Assembly: GCA_964017195.1 (NCBI GenBank)
Contig: OZ024896.1
Span: 27,627,430 to 27,691,429 of the forward strand
Reading direction: 5' to 3'
Length of the DNA: 64,000 bases
Origin: Siderastrea radians
Taxonomy: Eukaryota; Cnidaria; Anthozoa; Scleractinia; Rhizangiidae
This document shows, in pieces, positions 55,644 to 64,000 of this stretch. Each line of letters begins with the position of its first letter. The first letter of the stretch is position 1. Below the pieces are notes generated by a model that was given only the letters and a program-made list of their open reading frames with translations, made no database searches and was not told the origin of the DNA. Made by a program: the position numbers and the translations under genes.

Positions 55644-57065
55644 ATGCCACAGCTGTGTTCTCTTGCAGCGCTTATGTCGCAGAAGCAACCAGTAACGCTA
55701 AACAGTCCAGCCAGGAAGTTCTTTGCCAGTCAACTACTCAGCTGTGCACTACAGCAGGATGGCAGGATCATCAACCAGGGGTTGTACAGTGATGCTGTTA
55801 TTAATCAAGTGTGGGTGCAGGGTATAGTAGTGCTTGTTTCAGCAGATGGAAATGATCTACTTCTTGATGATGGGACGGCAGTAATTCAGGCGACTGGTGT
55901 AACCAAGATTGTGAAAGATCTGTTCATTCATAAAGGTATTCATTGAATTCTTCAAATCTTAGTCCTTATTAGGTGCTTGTACTTGCATTATGTTAGTAAA
56001 GCTGGCCTTTTTGACCATTAAGACAGTCACTTAGGTTTGTCCATTCTCGGAGACCCAGGGGCAGAGAGTGAGGCGAGGGAAAGTTGGAACAGGGGAAAAA
56101 AAAGTGGGCAAAGAAAAGCCAGGGGCAAAATGAGAAGCCCCTGGGAATATGTTTCTCCAGAGCAGTTCCTAATGGTCAAGCCCGTTCTGGCTCCTGACTG
56201 GGTCCAGAAAACTTTTGTATTTTGCTGGCCAATCAGTGAGCAGCAAATGTCTGAGTCCATTTCGTGTGTTCTGACACAGAGTAGTACACGAGGGTCATTT
56301 CCCGCCATTTTGCTTTGCTTGTTTATTGAAAATCTCAGGCTCTTTTTATGGAGAATCTTACCATAAATGTGCCACGAAGCTTAGCTTAAACTAAGAAGTA
56401 GTTGAGTAACCTTGGACACTTTAGAATAAGGCTTACTATGTAGCTGCCCAGGAGGCAGCTGGTTGAGCTCACATGGATTTCAGAACATTACTACATATTG
56501 ATTGCTAGCAACCCCTGTCTGTACAGGCAAGTGGACAAGCAAATGGCATGATCGGCAATTGAGTGGCAATGCCGGGTAATGGAAACCAGGGGATACGGGG
56601 GTGGGGGGGTCCTTGCTCTTCAGGATTAGCTCACCCCAATGATAGATGGTTTATTGTAGTTGAAAATAACCGTGGCACACTGGCATCTTCTCTTCATTCA
56701 GTTATGCTTTCAAAATACCACTTAGTCCTGACAAAACCGCTTGACTGACTGAAAAAAGACAACTAACAGTCTAGTGGATGGCCAGTGCCAGCTTTTAACT
56801 GAAGTGGCTGTTGCTTATGGGGTACCCATACAGGTACCAGTTGACTTTCAGATTGAAAATATTCATGGCAATTGACTCCCAATCTCTAATGACAGGAATG
56901 TATGTGATGGTTGCCGGGCAGCTGAAATCAGTTGGTAGTCCAGACGAAATACAGCTTCGCAGCATTAGAATACTCAAGATTGCTGACCTCAGCAATAATC
57001 CACACAGTGAGGCATTGTGGATGATGGAAGTTATTGATGCCCAAACAGGAATCAGGCACAAGTAA
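55644..57065 (+). CDS. RMI2: RecQ-mediated genome instability protein 2
   Basis: Exon 55644-55935 (donor AAAG|gtattc) joins 56896-57065 (acceptor ATGACAG) in phase, giving 153 residues against 147 in human RMI2. The protein is a single OB-fold: SPARKFFASQLLSCALQQDG, VWVQGIVVLVSADGNDLLLD, then after the splice MYVMVAGQLKSVGSP, and KIADLSNNPHSEALWMMEV, which matches the MTDLSDNP..E.MWELEV signature. RMI2 binds RMI1 and stabilises the BLM-TOP3A dissolvasome that resolves double Holliday junctions in the nucleus. The ATG at 55644 is chosen because an in-frame TGA lies at 55587. An acceptor-like TGATTGGCAG at 55587-55596 suggests an upstream non-coding exon. AATAAA lies at 57412. Confidence 0.88.
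56030..56395. repeat. Dispersed repeat with TCGGAGACCCAGGGGC in RMI2 intron
   Basis: The word CTCGGAGACCCAGG recurs as CCTGGGTCTCCGAGAAT at 58403 and as CCCCTGGGTCTCCGAGGAT at 36265, so it marks a dispersed repeat. The open frames across it are not conserved genes. Confidence 0.5.
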
Positions 57066-57224
57066 AGAGTTGGATCATTTTATACTTAATTTCCTCAATG
57101 AAAAGTGCCCTATCGCAATTAAGTTCTGAATAATGTAAAACTGTGCAAGAGCTGTAAGCAGCCACAAAGGCGACACTCAATTCTGGACACTCAATTCTAG
57201 CTCAATTCTGCAGCTAGGAGTATA

Positions 57225-57330
57225 AATCCTTTTCCCCCCTGAATGGGATGTTAGTCCATCACAAGTTTTTCCACCATCGCCCATTTCTACACCTGTGTGT
57301 AGATAGACAATGTGGAGTAAACAACACAAA
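57225..57330 (-). mobile_element. SINE fragment
   Basis: GAATGGGATGTTAGTCCATC...TACACCTGTGTGTAGAT...ACAATGTGGAGTAAA is the minus-strand body of the SINE at 52098. Confidence 0.55.
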
Positions 57331-57543
57331 ACTGCAGAGACCAACCTCTCGAACAAGAATCTGCAAGAACAAGAACTCCTAGTCCTGAGTGGCACTTACA
57401 AAGTGTAAGTGAATAAAGCCAGAAGGTGGCCAGTTTGCCTGGCTTATTTCCAAATACAACTAGCAGTCTACAATTCAGTCTGGTTTATTGAGACTTGAAA
57501 TTACACATAGAGCTTATTAGTGTCCAGGGTGCTTATTGACTGC

Positions 57544-57905
57544 CTCGGTAGGGGGGGGGGGGCGGTACTTGGGTTCATTTTTGCTGGGTACATGTGCTGC
57601 TGCCCTCTCAGTACCCTACCCCATTATAGTCTATTCTATGGCCAATTATACACCCCATCTTAGTCACTTTAGGGCAAATGTAAATCTTGCAGTCCCAACT
57701 TAGACACTTTCTGCTTATGCATCTACCTTATAAACTCTTTGAGCTAGGTCATCCCCAGATTCCCGAAAATGTGCGACCCCATTCTAGTAACTCTATTGAA
57801 AATGCAACCCATTATAGTCAATCCACTTGTAAAAAAGGGGCCCCGTCCAGCAGCACATCCCCATTAGCCTATTACTTGGAAGTACCCCCCCCCCTCCCTC
57901 TGGGA
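57544..57905. mobile_element. MITE with polyG/polyC ends and ACATGTGCTGCTG arms
   Basis: Left GGGGGGGGGGGGCGGTACTT then ACATGTGCTGCTG; right CAGCAGCACATCCCC then AGTACCCCCCCCCC. The interior words CCATTATAGTC/TTAGTCACTT recur. Non-coding. Confidence 0.7.
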
Positions 57906-58670
57906 TTAACTGTTGTCAATTGAATTGACTTCGTTTTGTATCGTTTTCTCATCGCTAAAGGACCGGGAACATAAGCGTTTAGAAACAAGAAAGAGCAACC
58001 TTCTTGGAAATATCTGGATTCATTTGGTGCCTAAGTTATTCGCAGGGCACCCAATTAGTGCGTAGTTATTTGGCAGTGGAATGGTGTCCAAATCAGTTTT
58101 TTTTTTTGACTGAATTCAACTAGGTAAGGTAAGATCTCTGGGTAAGGCAAAGCTCGCCGCTTAATACGACCTTGGAGCGAAAATGTATTTGGTACGGCAC
58201 ATCAGAGGTACGACGTCTGAACTGGGCCTAAAACTTTCCCCGGCAGGCGACTTTTTATGCGCGGCATATTTGGCTCCTCTGTACTATCCGATAAGAAGGG
58301 AGAAAGAAAGATATCGGGAGAAAGAAAGTTGAAAACGAGCGGGGAGAAGACTTATTCCCTCCGTTTCGACTTGCCCCCACCCCAACCCCTTTGAGTATAA
58401 GCTCCTGGGTCTCCGAGAATTTGTGAAACATATTTTCTGCTGGTAGTCTTACTGCTTTTATGCAAACCCAAAGAAACATTGTGAGGTAAAATGGACAAGC
58501 ATTCCATCCAGAAGGATCAGAAGGGAGTGGGCGTTAAGAATACGCCTACAGAAACCGGAGTTCTAAAGAACCGGCCCGTTTCTCGAACGTGGCGATAACT
58601 TTTCGGTCCCGGAAAGCTCGGAAATTTTGTTGGATTTTAAAGCTAAGCAGTAAAATTGTAAGTTGACGAA
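57906..58670. other. No gene seen
   Basis: Contains the dispersed word CTCCTGGGTCTCCGAGAAT (58401-58419). No supported gene. Confidence 0.35.
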
Positions 58671-58676
58671 ACAACA

Positions 58677-59083
58677 GTGGCACCCAACGAAAAAATTTGA
58701 GCAAAGTACTTGAAAATATCATTTTCTGCTTTGTTAGTTTGTTTCAGAGCTTTTTAAAGGAATATTTGTGTAAGCTAATACAGATTGATCTGTTCGGCGT
58801 TTCTAGCTGAAAATTTAGTCCGCCGAAAATTTTAGGTAACAGAAACCTATCCACTGAATTTCCTAGCTGCTGATTGCTCTCCGAAAATGCTAGCTGACCT
58901 TATTTTGCACTCTAAGGGGCATATTTGTCCCTCCGAACACAATAGGAACTAGCAAGTCTTTTTTTGTTGCGAAAGTCTGAGGTGATGTTTCGCCAAAGAA
59001 ATCTCTAGCAAGTAAATCCGAAAATCTCAGGCGATTTTAGACCTTCCGAACAGATATTCCCCGAAACGAACCATTGGGTGCCC
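58677..59083. mobile_element. Decayed TIR element with GGCACCCAACGA ends
   Basis: GTGGCACCCAACGAAAAAAT at left pairs with GAACCATTGGGTGCCCC at right. About 400 bp, with repeated TCCGAA/TAGCAAGT words. No ORF. Confidence 0.5.
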
Positions 59084-59459
59084 CTTTGCGGGCTAAAAGC
59101 TACACTACCATTCTATAGATTTTGATTTTAAAATAAAGCTCCGGGTCCGAATACTGAGTTTACTGGGACTTTCGCGAGACAGCATGGCGTATTCACAGAC
59201 ACTGCGTTGAATGGGGCATAAACTTCAAGTTGATGTTCTTTTGATTATTGCTTTGGCAAATCGGCAATATGTTCCCGTGCAAGCCAGCACGTGCTTTGAG
59301 TAGTAACATTCCGTGTAACTCTCCGTTATGGTTTTCATAAAGTGGCGTTACTCTGCAGACATCAATCACTCTTGAGACAGCAAGATATCACTTTTCAGTT
59401 CTGACTCTGGCTAATTCCAAACACCGAAGGTCTTTTTACGTTGTTTTTAAAAATCCATC

Positions 59460-59987
59460 ATGGATGAACGTGTAACTCGCGCCAGAAGCAGCTCAAGCGC
59501 TTCAAGCCTGTTTATCCCAGCACCAAAACTTCCACCGCAGAAAGGCAGTTTTGTCATGACGTATTTCTCCTGCCCTGTTGGTCCTGTGGATCAAGCATCC
59601 ATTCACTCAGCGGCGCGACCACGAGGAGCAACAATGATCACAGAAAACACATACAAGATGGAACCAGACAAAAGCTTTAGCGTGTCCGAGGTGAGAGCCA
59701 TTATCCTTCAACATCTTCAGTCGCTTGAGTCGCAAAAGTACGACGCGAAGCTGTGCAGAGAGCTGGCAAAAGGGATGTCCAATTCCATAATGAGTGATTT
59801 GAAGATGCTTGGGTACTCGCGGTTCAAGTTTGTCTGTTCTGTGACTATCGGACAGAACAGAGGACAGGGTGTTAGAATTGCAAGTCGGTTTGTATGGAAC
59901 ACTGACTGTGATAAATTTGTGTCCGAAAGCTTCAAGAATGAAACTTTGTTCGCGGTTGGAGTTGTGTTTGGGGTTTACAAGGAGTAG
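59460..59987 (+). CDS. Tctex1-domain dynein light chain (DYNLT family), single exon
   Basis: 175 residues in one exon. Residues 1-60 are Ser/Ala/Pro-rich and likely disordered. A Tctex1 fold follows: ENTYKMEPDKSFSVSEVRAI, a helical stretch with KYDAKLCRELAKGMSNSIMS, DLKMLGYSRFKFVCSVTIGQ, and the C-terminal strands ASRFVWNTDCDKFVSESFKN, TLFAVGVVFGVYKE. Opening and ending match the DYNLT4/DYNLT5 (TCTEX1D) group, whose members serve axonemal or cytoplasmic dynein complexes. The orthologue cannot be assigned by eye. The lack of introns may mean a retrocopy, but the frame is intact. Repeats bound it on the 5' side at 59083. Confidence 0.85.
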   Translation: MDERVTRARSSSSASSLFIPAPKLPPQKGSFVMTYFSCPVGPVDQASIHSAARPRGATMITENTYKMEPDKSFSVSEVRAIILQHLQSLESQKYDAKLCRELAKGMSNSIMSDLKMLGYSRFKFVCSVTIGQNRGQGVRIASRFVWNTDCDKFVSESFKNETLFAVGVVFGVYKE

Positions 59988-61770
59988 GAACTGAAGAGTT
60001 TGGTAAATCTGTCTGTCATAAGAACCTCGGCTTTCATTTATGTTCGTGCCGTTGCTCAAGGAATCTGCGAGACTGCGTGGCCTATAACCATACCACGGGT
60101 TATGTTTGCTCGGTAAAGTTGTGAAGCCATTTTAAAACACGTTAAGTATTGGTCAAATATAATTCGTTTATTATAAGCTTCATTTTCACATACTTGAACT
60201 TCCGGTCAAATTCCGTCGAATATTTTATCCCGCACATTCGATGTGCAGGGGAAAAATTTGCAATATACATGCCCTGAAAGATAAACAATTTCTGTCGATT
60301 CATACTTCCAGTCAATATAAGTACATTATTGTTTGTATTCTCATTACCTCAGCAAATAGATCGAAAGTTCTGTTGTGTTGTTAGGTATTGTGTTTACACT
60401 GTATACGAACGATTGTAACCTGGGTAACCCGCTTTCGATGTCACACATGAGAAGAACTTTGAACATTTTGTTGTATTTTTCATCATAGAAACTCAATAAC
60501 GTCTAAACTTATAAGGTCTAAACAAATATTCTCAACAAAGCCGTTATTTCGTTATTTTTGATAAAATTGGCAATTCCACTTTAAATTTCCTTTTTACTGA
60601 CTTCCGACAAGTGTTTCTAAAGAATAGCATTTACGGGTACTTTCCGGACGAAGATTTGTAACCAAAATAACGAGAATTTCATACAATATACATTGTAAAT
60701 AGAATTCTGTATTTGCTATATCTCACTTGTGAAAAAATCTATCGCTTTTTTTCCCAAGTAAAACCAATAGAGACGTCTCTCAGTGCTCAAAGAGTTTTGA
60801 GAGGAAAAAAACTTGTCTCTGCACCGCACGAAACGCTGGCATTATGTGATTGACTCAGATAGTGAGAAAAAGAGGTTCTACTCATCACATTTATGGAAGT
60901 AAAAGGAACGAGGTAATATTTATGCCACAGGGCACCCTGGCCTCCTGTCACAGGCCAGCCAAGCCTCCTGTGCGCCCTCTTTGGTCTCTTCGCATTTCCA
61001 GTCTAAAGAAATACTGCACAGGAAATTCAAGCTCACATTGCGAGAAAGCGATGAAGGAAGCCAATATCATTTAAAGTATTCTGAGTTGGAACGACTCTGT
61101 CTTGCGAAGGTTTAAATAATGAGTAGTGATAAATCCCCAGTAGTAGATAGTACTGCCCCCCCCCCTCCCTCCCCCAAAGAAACGAAAACAACAACGAGGG
61201 AACTAAAAAACACAATTTATACACAACAGGCGAGTTTATTTTGCTCATTTTATTGTTTTCAATGAATATTTAAATTTTGCTTTTTACAACATTTAAAATC
61301 CACGCTATTTGAAACTCTATACACCAGCAGCATTAAAATGAAATAAAAGAATAACTACTGAGTCTAAAAATGTTTCATTTCAATCCCAACATGCCACGAA
61401 AGGAGATCAGATTATGCCTTCGATCTTTTTCTCATTCTGCTGCATACCCTTTACTGATGAGGCTGAAAAAATGGCTCGTCCTCTGGAGTCCTCCACAGGT
61501 GATCTACCGGACTAAGCTGTTCGTTAATTAGATTAATTATCATAGATTATTGCTTTTACTCATTTAATTGATTACGTATGGTGTACTCAAGTTTACGTTA
61601 GGACGTCCGTGCTTACGAGTTAGGACGTCTTACAGGTGATCATTAAACGCTGCGCCCATCCCTTTCCTGATCTCACTTGAATCACGGCTTCGAACAGCTC
61701 ATCTGACCCGTCTCAACCAAGGCACCTGTAGCCTCACTTTGAAACGGAGTTAAGCATGCGTACAAGATTC
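59988..61770. other. No gene seen
   Basis: AT-rich DNA with a polyC run at 61147-61162. Open frames lack recognisable domains. Confidence 0.35.
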
Positions 61771-61771
61771 G

Positions 61772-62022
61772 CTAGACCCAGGTTCCGTTTAGCTGGTTAG
61801 GAGGAATCTTTCCATTTAGGTGGCTAGGTGGGATCTTTTCATGTATTGTCTCAGTTATCTTCAAACGTTCAAGCTGTTTGCGATGTTTCAGTCGCAGTTG
61901 TTTGTAAATCAAAGAAAATCGTTGATAGAATTCTTCCACCATCTCTTGTAGCTCTAGTCTCATCCGTGTGTATTCTTTTCTCTCCTTTGTCCTTATTGCT
62001 AGAAACGGAATAAAAAGCATTT
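61772..62022 (-). CDS. Candidate exon of unknown gene
   Basis: After an acceptor-like TTCCGTTTCTAG on the minus strand (exon from about 62000) the frame encodes a charged, coiled-coil-like segment (RTKERKEYTRMRLELQEMVE, RFSLIYKQLRLKHRKQLERL). It ends in a near-duplicate HLNGKIPPNQLNGTWV. No domain recognised. Could be a terminal exon of a gene upstream on the right or a chance frame. Confidence 0.25.
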
Positions 62023-62640
62023 TGTTAATTCTTGATTTGCCCGATTGTGACACAGGTTAATAACCTTTAGATGCAGAGGTCCATACGACGCTTAACTAAA
62101 CCGCACTGGTTCGGTTTTGCCGGATCTCTGGTGTAGAGATGCTGGAGCCAGACGTCCCTCCAAATGTATTAGATTATCGCGATCCAGTGGTCTCCTTTGA
62201 TTGCATTTGAGACGACGGGCCAAGGTCAAACTTCAAAACTTTTCTTCACAAAACCGCCGGCAAAATTTTAGTTTTTGCTCAGTAATATACTTGGAAAAAC
62301 CTTCATTACAATATGATTCATCCCTACAAGCAACTTTCCTTGACAGATTGCCCAAAATGTAAGTGCTAAATCTTTAAAACAGTGTATTTTTCTCCAAAAC
62401 AGTTTGTTTTTCGGTTTTTATTTCGCTATGCGCACGCTGTCTTGGGTTATCATTTGTGTTCAACTTTCAGCCTGGAAAAGAAGATGTTTTCCACGTTATT
62501 CTACTATTTTGTCGATCCCTGTCGTTTAAAAAAATTATGTTGATGCACTGAAAGAGTTTATTTTGTTTCATTAAAAAATTTTTCTCTGAAAAAGCGGCGA
62601 ATTCAAACATTTTGCTGCAAAACCAAAATTATAAATTGCT
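62023..62640. other. No gene seen
   Basis: AT-rich with T-rich and A-rich homopolymers; no supported feature. Confidence 0.35.
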
Positions 62641-62857
62641 TTCGTGAGCAGGTATCGCGCGTGCAAATCTTCACGAGGAGTAAGAATTTCTATTTTGATC
62701 AACAGAAATTATTGCCCTGGCTTTTTTTTTTCGCGAAAAAGAGACATGGAGTCGCGAAGCGACGAAGCCCAATACGGATTATATTTTCTCCCAACTAGCC
62801 GTCATTATAAAGACGTAATGTCGTCTCAAAATATTTTCCTTCAGTATAGCGCTGACC

Positions 62858-62886
62858 CTGAGGAAGGCTAGTTTTGTTAGCCGAAA
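62858..62886 (+). ncRNA. Hammerhead-like core, second site
   Basis: CTGAGGA, a perfect 5-bp stem (GGCTA/TAGCC) with a TTTTGT loop, then GAAA. Same order as at 24701. The second T of the canonical CTGATGA is G here, which may impair cleavage. It is possibly the tail of another Penelope-like element. Confidence 0.3.
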
Positions 62887-63133
62887 TATTGGGAAAGCAA
62901 AAATTGTTCGAGGTGGTGGGAATTCGGGGCAGCAAGTAGTAAATGACTGAGAATTATTATCCGACTTTGTTACTTATTGTACAGAAAGCGCAAGGAACGA
63001 GTACAAATATCCCACGATATTGTGCAGTTGGTTATTATATGAGCCGATTTAGACGGTACGACTTTTGTTTACGACTGTCGTGTGCGACTTTTGTAGCGCG
63101 CGCTGCTCGCGTCAAGCAAATATCGTATACCGA

Positions 63134-63182
63134 AATCAAAATGTTAGAATGATGAGTGACTCATCATTCTAACATTTTGATT
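63134..63182. repeat. Perfect 24-bp-arm palindrome
   Basis: AATCAAAATGTTAGAATGAT then GAGT is followed by one base and the exact complement. It sits inside a weaker inverted arrangement (GATTTAGACGGTACGACTTT at 63046; GTCTGATTTAGACGACACG at 63269), so it is probably the tip of a foldback element spanning about 63040-63290. Confidence 0.85.
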
Positions 63183-63718
63183 GTGGCTACAACTGTCGCA
63201 GGGTTTTAAAACATGTTTCAAAATCCTACGACAGTTTTCGTGTTGTGTGCAACTGTCGTGGGGATTACGTCTGATTTAGACGACACGATTCCAATCTCGT
63301 TCCCAGAGGCTGCATTCCTTTTGGTCAGCACCAAGGATGCAAGACCTCTGGGATAATCAATGTCAAAATGCTGACGAATCGAAATCTCATTGGATACTAA
63401 AATTTACCGGAAGTCTACGAGTAAGAAGTTTCAAAACAGGAAACGAAAATGTGTTGCGATGATTTTGCTGGACGTTTTCGATCACGTCAGAGACGGACAG
63501 TGGGAAAGAAATCAGAAAATGGGCTATAAAAACTCCCAAAGAATCGATAAATGCAGTCAAATGTATTTTTACCCAGTTTTTTTATCTTTATTTCAAATGT
63601 ATTGTGATGCGCATTCGAAAATGCCACATTGATGTTTGCGCAATATAAAACTCATTAAAGTAAAAAGTAAAGTAAGTCAAATTTACATTCGTGTTAGACA
63701 AGGCGTAAAAAGGGAACA

Positions 63719-63866
63719 AACCTTGTGATACGTTGCAGCGGTTCTTGACAAAAGCTAAATGAATACCCGCTTCAAGATAAACGATGGTCGAAGAAGCACA
63801 ATTTTGGAATAATTCCTCTAAAGTATGGTTCATGGACAATGGTGGCTTGAAAATTGTTCTCAACAT
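63719..63866 (-). CDS. Candidate first exon of unknown gene
   Basis: Minus-strand ATG at 63866 opens MLRTIFKPPLSMNHTLEELF and runs to CNVSQ with a donor-like CACAAG|gtttgt at about 63719. An in-frame stop lies just upstream. No domain recognised; may be chance. Confidence 0.2.
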
Positions 63867-64000
63867 TGTCTAAAGCGGATGGAAGCTGACAGTCTTTCCA
63901 GTGCAGTCGTAGAAGTTAAAATAAGTGGCTTTGTGTTAAAACTCCGTTCATTCCGCGGAGCCATGTGCGAGTTTGATGGAACAGAAGACAGGATTTAAGC

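Noticed and set aside
56037..56366. 109-residue frame in the RMI2 intron
   Set aside because: It covers a dispersed repeat (CTCGGAGACCCAGG) also present at 36.2 and 58.4 kb, and it interrupts the RMI2 splice pair.
63873..64000. Short plus-strand frame starting MEADSLSSAVVEVK
   Set aside because: About 40 residues with a stop before the edge and no recognisable domain, so it cannot be supported.

Overview
This is a metazoan, intron-bearing, AT-rich genomic window. The best guess is an anthozoan cnidarian, probably a stony coral. That guess rests on intron-rich conserved animal genes embedded in a very dense load of short inverted-repeat transposons, Penelope-like, L1/Tx1-like and Ginger-like elements; the species cannot be told from the sequence. 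Only a few host genes are present, and most of the 64 kb is mobile DNA in various states of decay.

Layout. 1-610 (minus) is the 5' coding end of a Golgi carbohydrate sulfotransferase that runs off the left edge. 1.0-6.7 kb is a nest of inverted-repeat elements: palindromic MITEs, an inverted duplication of a SAP/SWIM-domain gene exon, and a 2.4-kb long-TIR element with a 10-bp target-site duplication. About 7.2-17.5 kb appears to be one large, degenerate DNA transposon. It has inverted ends and subterminal tandem arrays. It carries an IS1595/Merlin-type (ISXO2-like) transposase pseudogene on the minus strand and a three-exon DUF3987-type P-loop ATPase gene on the plus strand, and the 5' half of an L1-like retrotransposon lies in that gene's first intron. 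17.5-33 kb is gene-poor and repeat-rich: MITEs, a Penelope-like GIY-YIG fragment, duplicated non-LTR reverse-transcriptase fragments, and a set of direct and inverted repeats.

33.3-53.0 kb (minus) is a complete 17-exon histone deacetylase 3 gene. It can be reconstructed exon by exon, every junction is in phase, and it gives 428 codons plus stop, the same length as human HDAC3. Its introns hold a Ginger-type DNA transposon with a perfect 4-bp TSD, a 5'-truncated L1-like insertion with an 11-bp TSD, SINEs and many MITEs.

Head-to-head with HDAC3 on the plus strand is RMI2, the OB-fold subunit of the BLM-TOP3A-RMI dissolvasome, in two recognisable coding exons. A perfect CRE palindrome and a YY1-like motif lie in the interval between the two genes. 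At 59.5 kb there is a single-exon Tctex1-family dynein light chain gene. The last 4 kb contain only weak exon candidates, a Penelope-like tail and a palindrome.

The most promising unusual system is the ~10-kb element at 7.2-17.5 kb that pairs a prokaryote-like IS1595-family transposase with a DUF3987 ATPase. The Ginger element in HDAC3 intron 2 is the best-defined mobile element, with TIRs, TSD and an open integrase frame.
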